Assembly: GCA_010093705.1 (NCBI GenBank)
Contig: MU006096.1
Location: 1,400,497 to 1,464,496 of the forward strand
Direction of reading: 5' to 3'
Source of the DNA: Patellaria atrata CBS 101060
Lineage: Eukaryota > Ascomycota > Dothideomycetes > Patellariales > Patellariaceae
Length of the DNA: 64,000 bases
This document shows positions 59,596 through 64,000 of this stretch, piece after piece (within the stretch, counting starts at the first letter, position 1; the number at the start of each line of letters is the position of its first letter). Made by a program: the position numbers and the translations under genes. The notes below the pieces were generated by a model. That model worked only from the letters and a program-made list of their open reading frames with translations, was not told the DNA's origin and ran no database searches.

Positions 59596-61544
59596 TTTTA
59601 AAAGTAAAAATTATTAATTAATTATAAATTTTTATAATAATATTCGTTTTATTTATATTTACTTTTAATATTTTTAAATTTAAGTTAAATCTTTCTTTTT
59701 AATTTTATTATTATTTAGATATAGTTTTAGTTTATAATTATTAATTTAATAGATTTTAAGTTATATATTTAATTAAATTAAAAACTTAATATTTAATAAT
59801 CTTTTATTATAAAATTTCTCTATTTTATATAAAGTTTTAATAAAATTTAAGACTAAATATTATATATTATCGAGATTATAATTTACTTAACTTACTTTAT
59901 ATTATAGTTAACTTTATATAATATAGCTAGCTAATATTTTATCGACTTTATATTTTAATTCTCTATTAATTTTAATTAATAAAGATAATTTTAACTATTA
60001 ATTTAAAAATAAATTTATAATAACTTTTCTTAATTTATCCGCGTGAAATATATTTAATATCTTTATATTAAATAGTAAATTTATTATATAAAAGTATCTC
60101 TTTATATTAATAATTTTATATAGTCTAATATTTTAGTAATCTAGTTTAATACTTAATTTATTTAAAGTTTAATCTTTTTAAATAATAAAGATATAATTAT
60201 TTAGCTTAAAGTTTAACTTTTAATAATATTTATTAGTTACTTTAATTTATATTACTTATACTTAAATTAAATTCCCTTTAATTTATTTAATAATATTATA
60301 AGTTTATTTTATAAACTATTATATCTTTTCTTAACTTATATAATTTTTAATAATTTTATAATTATTTAGATTAATACGCTTATATTAATTAAAATATATT
60401 TATAGTTTATATCTAAATTCTAATTTATATAGTAAAATATTTATTAATTTATAGATTAATATTATTTAAATAAAGTTTATAATTAATATTAATTTTAATT
60501 AATTATTTTAATAGTAATTTATAAAGAAGTATAATTTTAAATTAATATATTAATTTATAATCTTTATATTATTATTTATTTAGAAATAATATATTATAAA
60601 TAGCTTTTATTTAACTTTTATTAATTTATATAATTTATTTATAAATATTAAAATAAATTAGAGTTTTTAATTAAATATTACTATTTTAAATATATTATAT
60701 ATTCTTTATATATATTTATAATATAGTTTAGCTATTAATTTAGCGGATATATTTTATTTATAAGATATAAAGATAATTTATTTTCTAAATCTATTAATAA
60801 TAATAAAAATTATCTTAAATTTATATTTATTTTTTAGAAATAATTTAAAATAAAATATTATATATTATTAATATTTATCTTTAATTAATAAAGATTTTAG
60901 TAAATTTAAAATTTTATCTTTTAATATATATATTTAATAATATATATAATAGTTTTATATATATCTTTTTATATTAATTATTAAGCCTAGTTAATAATAT
61001 TAATTTTTAACTAAATTTTTTATTTTCTATACTTTTAAATATTCGATTATTAGAATATTATAGATATTTTAAAGTAAATATATATAAAGATTATTAATAT
61101 CTAATATTATTAACTAATTAAACTATAATAATAGACTTTTACGAATATTTTAATACTTTTTTCTTATCTTAACTTATTTTTAAAAGAGAGTTAATAATTT
61201 ATATATTCTATTCTCTTAAATAATTTTATTAATAAGTTTAATTAGTAATAATTACTTTATTAATATTTTTTAAAATCTTAAAATTAATTATTTATATAAT
61301 TTAGAATTATTTTTCTTTATATTAAATTCTAATTAATTTATAATAGTTTTAAATCTTCTTCTTTTCTTTTTTCCGATTCTATAATTTTCTAGGCTAAATT
61401 AAAGTAAATTAAATATAATATTTATTTAATTTTAATTTAATATAGTTAATTTAATTATATTTTTTTTCTTCTTAAATATATATTTTATTAGTTTTATTAT
61501 TATAATAAAAGATATTAAAAACTTAATTAAAGTATTCTTAAATA

Positions 61545-61755
61545 TTATAATAATATTATAAATTATTATTTTCTATTTTCCTTTATTAATAGTAGTCGCG
61601 TTAAAATTCTATTATTATATACTTAATATTAATAAATTATATAATTATAATTTTTTCTTTTTTTAATTTAATCTCTTTATATTATAATTAAATTATATTA
61701 ATTATAATTTAATTTAATTCTCTATAATTATTATATTATTATATTAAATTAAGTT
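61545..61755 (-). repeat. right arm of diverged inverted repeat
   Basis: Its reverse complement reads AATTATAGAGAATTAAATTA, then ATATAAAGAGATTAAATTAA, then GCGACTACTATTAATAAAGG, in the same order as the left arm at 59385-59595. The pair could be terminal inverted repeats of a 2.4-kb element or two opposite copies of one sequence. Confidence 0.75.
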
Positions 61756-61796
61756 CTACTACTATAATCTTAAAAAGATAATATAATATTTTAACT

Positions 61797-62035
61797 TAAT
61801 ATTTAAAAGTATTAAAATTAAAGATTATAAATTTATTTAATATCTAAAAATATTAAAATCGATAATAATAAGAAAAACCTAATACTTAAAAATATTAAAA
61901 CTAAAAATTATAAGTTTATTTAGTATTTAAAAGTATTAAAATCGATAATAATAAAAGAAACTCGATATTTAAAAATATTAAAATTAAAGATTATAAATTT
62001 ATCTAATATTTAAAAGTATTAAAATTAATAATAAG
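61797..62035 (+). repeat. 83-bp tandem repeat, about 3 copies
   Basis: The segment ATCGATAATAATA recurs at about 61858 and 61941. The segment AA(A/T)TTATAA(A/G)TTTAT recurs at about 61822, 61905 and 61988. Both give an 83-nt period. Copies differ by transitions only, as far as read. Confidence 0.7.
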
Positions 62036-63802
62036 TAAATTATTATAAAATAATTAAATTATTAGAAATAATAATACGGGAAAATATTATAAAAGATATT
62101 AAATTTATAAATTATTTTATTATAAAATATAATATTAAATTAAAAGAAAAAAATATTAAATATAATTAATATTTTTTAAAAATCGCGTTAATTAATATAT
62201 TAATTATAGAGGAAATATTTAAGAAAGATCTTTAAAATATATTATAATAATATAAAAATAAATATAAATAATAAAAGTTAAGATATAAAATTATTTTAAA
62301 TTAAGAATATATTAATAATATTAAAAATATTAAATAAATATTATAAAATAATTTAAATAACTTTATAAAAAAATATTTATAAAGTTTATTATAATTAATA
62401 GTTTATAAAAAGTAAATAAAGATATTAGCTAAAATAATTAAATAATATTATAAAAAAATAATATAGAAAATAATTATATATAAAGTTAATAAGAAAATTA
62501 TAAAAAATCTTTAAAATAAGAATTAAATTCTATATAATTAATTAATATAAATATAGATTAATTAAAACTAAATTAACTATATTATAATAAAAGATATAAT
62601 AGAAAGTATAAGAACTTTAAAAAGTAAAAATAATAAATTAAATAAATTTCCTAATTTATTTATATTAATTAATAATAAGAATCTAATTTACTAAATATAA
62701 AAGAGTTAATTAATAGATAAACTTAAATATAATATTAACTAATATTTAATAAATAAAGATTAAATAATATATATTAAGATAAAGATAAATAATTAATTAA
62801 TTAATTAAATATATTTATATTTAAAATTAAAAATAAAAGATAATAAAATTATTATATTTAAAAATTTACTTAAATTTATTTATTAAATTTATAAAGACTT
62901 TAATAAATATCTTAAAATTAAAGATAAACTAAAAAAGTTAAATTAAAACTATTTAATAAACTTTATAAAATTTTAGTTAAATTTTATTTATTTAGCTATA
63001 AAGATTAAATTATTTAAAGATTAATAGAAAGAAAAGATTTATAAGAAACTATATAATTCTTTATAATAGATTATAATATTAAATATAATAAATAATAATA
63101 TTAGTTTTAAAGAATTTTATTAATAAATAATATTTTAAATATAAGGCTTAAAGAAATAAAGTTAAAAGTTAAAAAAACGATAAAAGAAGTAATAAAAATA
63201 TAAGACTATTAAAGTAATTTTAAATATTATAATAATAAATAGAACTATAATTTAATAATTAAATAAAGTTTTAAATATAATTACTTCTTTATAATAATTA
63301 ATAGATTAGAGTACTATAATAATTTAAAAGTTTATAGAAAATTACTTTAATTATAGTAAATCGAGGTATTAATTAGTTAATTACTAAGTATAAAGAAAGA
63401 TAGTCGAGATTAAGTTAATTTAAATGGAGTAAAATAAATTAAACTAGAAATTAGAACTAAAAAATAAGAAACTTTAAATAAAGACTTTATTTTAAAATTA
63501 TTAATAAAAGTATTAAAAGTATTAATAAATAATTTAATTATAAAGAAATTTTTTATTATATTATATCGAGTATTAAAAAACGAAATTATAATATAACTTA
63601 AGATCTTAATTAATATAAGAGTCTAAATATAATAATATAATATAGCTATAGTAATTATATTTTAACTATCTCTATTATTAACTATTAAGTATAGAGATTA
63701 AATTAAGAAATAATAATATTATAGACTAAATATCTATATATAATAGTCCTATCTTATTAAGTTTCGGCCTAATTATCTTCCATTTAACTAATTAGCGCTT
63801 AG

Positions 63803-64000
63803 AGATCTTTTCCACGTCTAATTTAGTAAAGATCTCTTATAAATAAACTAAACACTTAATATAGAAAATACGGGATTAGTATTATAATATATCGTTATAT
63901 TATTATGACGACGTGTCACGATGCTAATCCCGTATTTCCTATGCTGAGTGTTTGGTTTATTTGCAAGAGATCTTTGCCGGGTCGGACGCGGAAAAGATCT
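63803..64000. repeat. large palindrome with one RIP-mutated arm
   Basis: Left arm from AGATCTTTTCCACGTC (63803), right arm ending GACGCGGAAAAGATCT (64000), centre near 63,901. Aligned with the reverse complement of the right arm, the left arm differs only by C-to-T and G-to-A changes (for example TAATTTAGTA against CGACCCGGCA, and CACTTAATATAGAA against CACTCAGCATAGGA). The shared core ATACGGGATTAG is intact in both. The feature is cut by the window end only if the arms extend further. Confidence 0.88.

Larger units (their letters stand above)
59169..63780. mobile_element. saturated RIP block, remains of repeats
   Basis: About 4.6 kb of almost only A and T on both strands. By direct reading, the dinucleotide CA/TG is seen only twice (near 60044 and 63425). 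The remaining C and G sit mainly in CT/AG, CG and CC contexts. No ORF can be read. Internal inverted and tandem repeats (listed separately) show it derives from repeated DNA. The original element type cannot be recovered by eye; long AT-rich blocks next to dead transposons are typical of RIP in Pezizomycotina. Confidence 0.85.

Noticed and set aside
61797-62035. CRISPR-like array
   Set aside because: Repeats are contiguous tandem units in AT-rich fungal DNA, with no spacers.
63600-63780. Retrotransposon gag/pol remains
   Set aside because: Suspected from context, but after such mutation no frame or motif can be read, so no family is claimed.

Overview
The window is nuclear DNA of a filamentous ascomycete (Pezizomycotina). 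Evidence for this: single-copy eukaryotic housekeeping genes on both strands, short (about 45-210 nt) GT-AG introns with CTAAC-like branch sites, Pezizomycotina-type protein variants (Anp1/Mnn9, EXO84, YPT6, NOP53, MTR3, TOM20, HAK), and a transposon island carrying the one-directional C-to-T/G-to-A damage of repeat-induced point mutation (RIP). A leotiomycete is plausible but I cannot prove the class.

Positions 1-57,650 are ordinary gene-rich euchromatin with about 25 supportable protein genes. In order: a secreted chitin deacetylase (-); gamma-tubulin complex protein GCP4 (-); a small disordered KRKGSIYATP-type protein (-); DDB1 (-), divergent from RNA polymerase III subunit RPC37 (+); mitochondrial 3-hydroxyisobutyrate dehydrogenase (+), tail to tail with a peroxisomal D-amino-acid oxidase (-); an OTU deubiquitinase (+); the NEDD8 E1 regulatory subunit (+); a fungal multi-pass membrane protein (+); a secreted lactonase/muconate-cyclase-like propeller (+); a quinone reductase (-); a GPI-anchored GH72 glucanosyltransferase (-); the Golgi ARF-GEF GEA (-); Anp1-type mannosyltransferase (-); an unrecognised gene (-), divergent from exosome MTR3 (+); a small Myb/SANT-like nuclear protein (-); EXO84 (-), divergent from TOM20 (+); NOP53 (-), divergent from YPT6/Rab6 (+); a HAK/KUP potassium transporter (-); and a conserved protein of unknown function (-). 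No biosynthetic cluster or operon-like grouping is visible. Recurrent themes are Golgi traffic and cell wall (GEA, ANP1, YPT6, EXO84, GH72, chitin deacetylase) and ubiquitin/NEDD8 control (DDB1, OTU, NAE1), but I read these as chance neighbours unless synteny shows otherwise.

Positions about 57,900-64,000 are a RIP island. It opens with a wrecked pogo/Fot1-type transposase that has six in-frame stops, at least five of them explained by C-to-T in CAA/CAG, and an apparent Asp-to-Asn loss of the third catalytic residue. It continues as about 4.6 kb of almost pure A+T in which, by my reading, CA/TG dinucleotides occur only twice. Inside are an inverted-repeat pair of about 200 bp and an 83-bp tandem repeat. 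The island ends in a near-perfect palindrome of about 198 bp (63,803-64,000). Its left arm carries the RIP-type transitions and its right arm does not, so the edge of the mutated DNA lies inside the palindrome. This island is the most unusual part of the window.

Intron positions were read by eye from splice consensus and reading-frame continuity. Exact exon ends are given only where I checked them. No tRNA, rRNA or CRISPR feature was seen.
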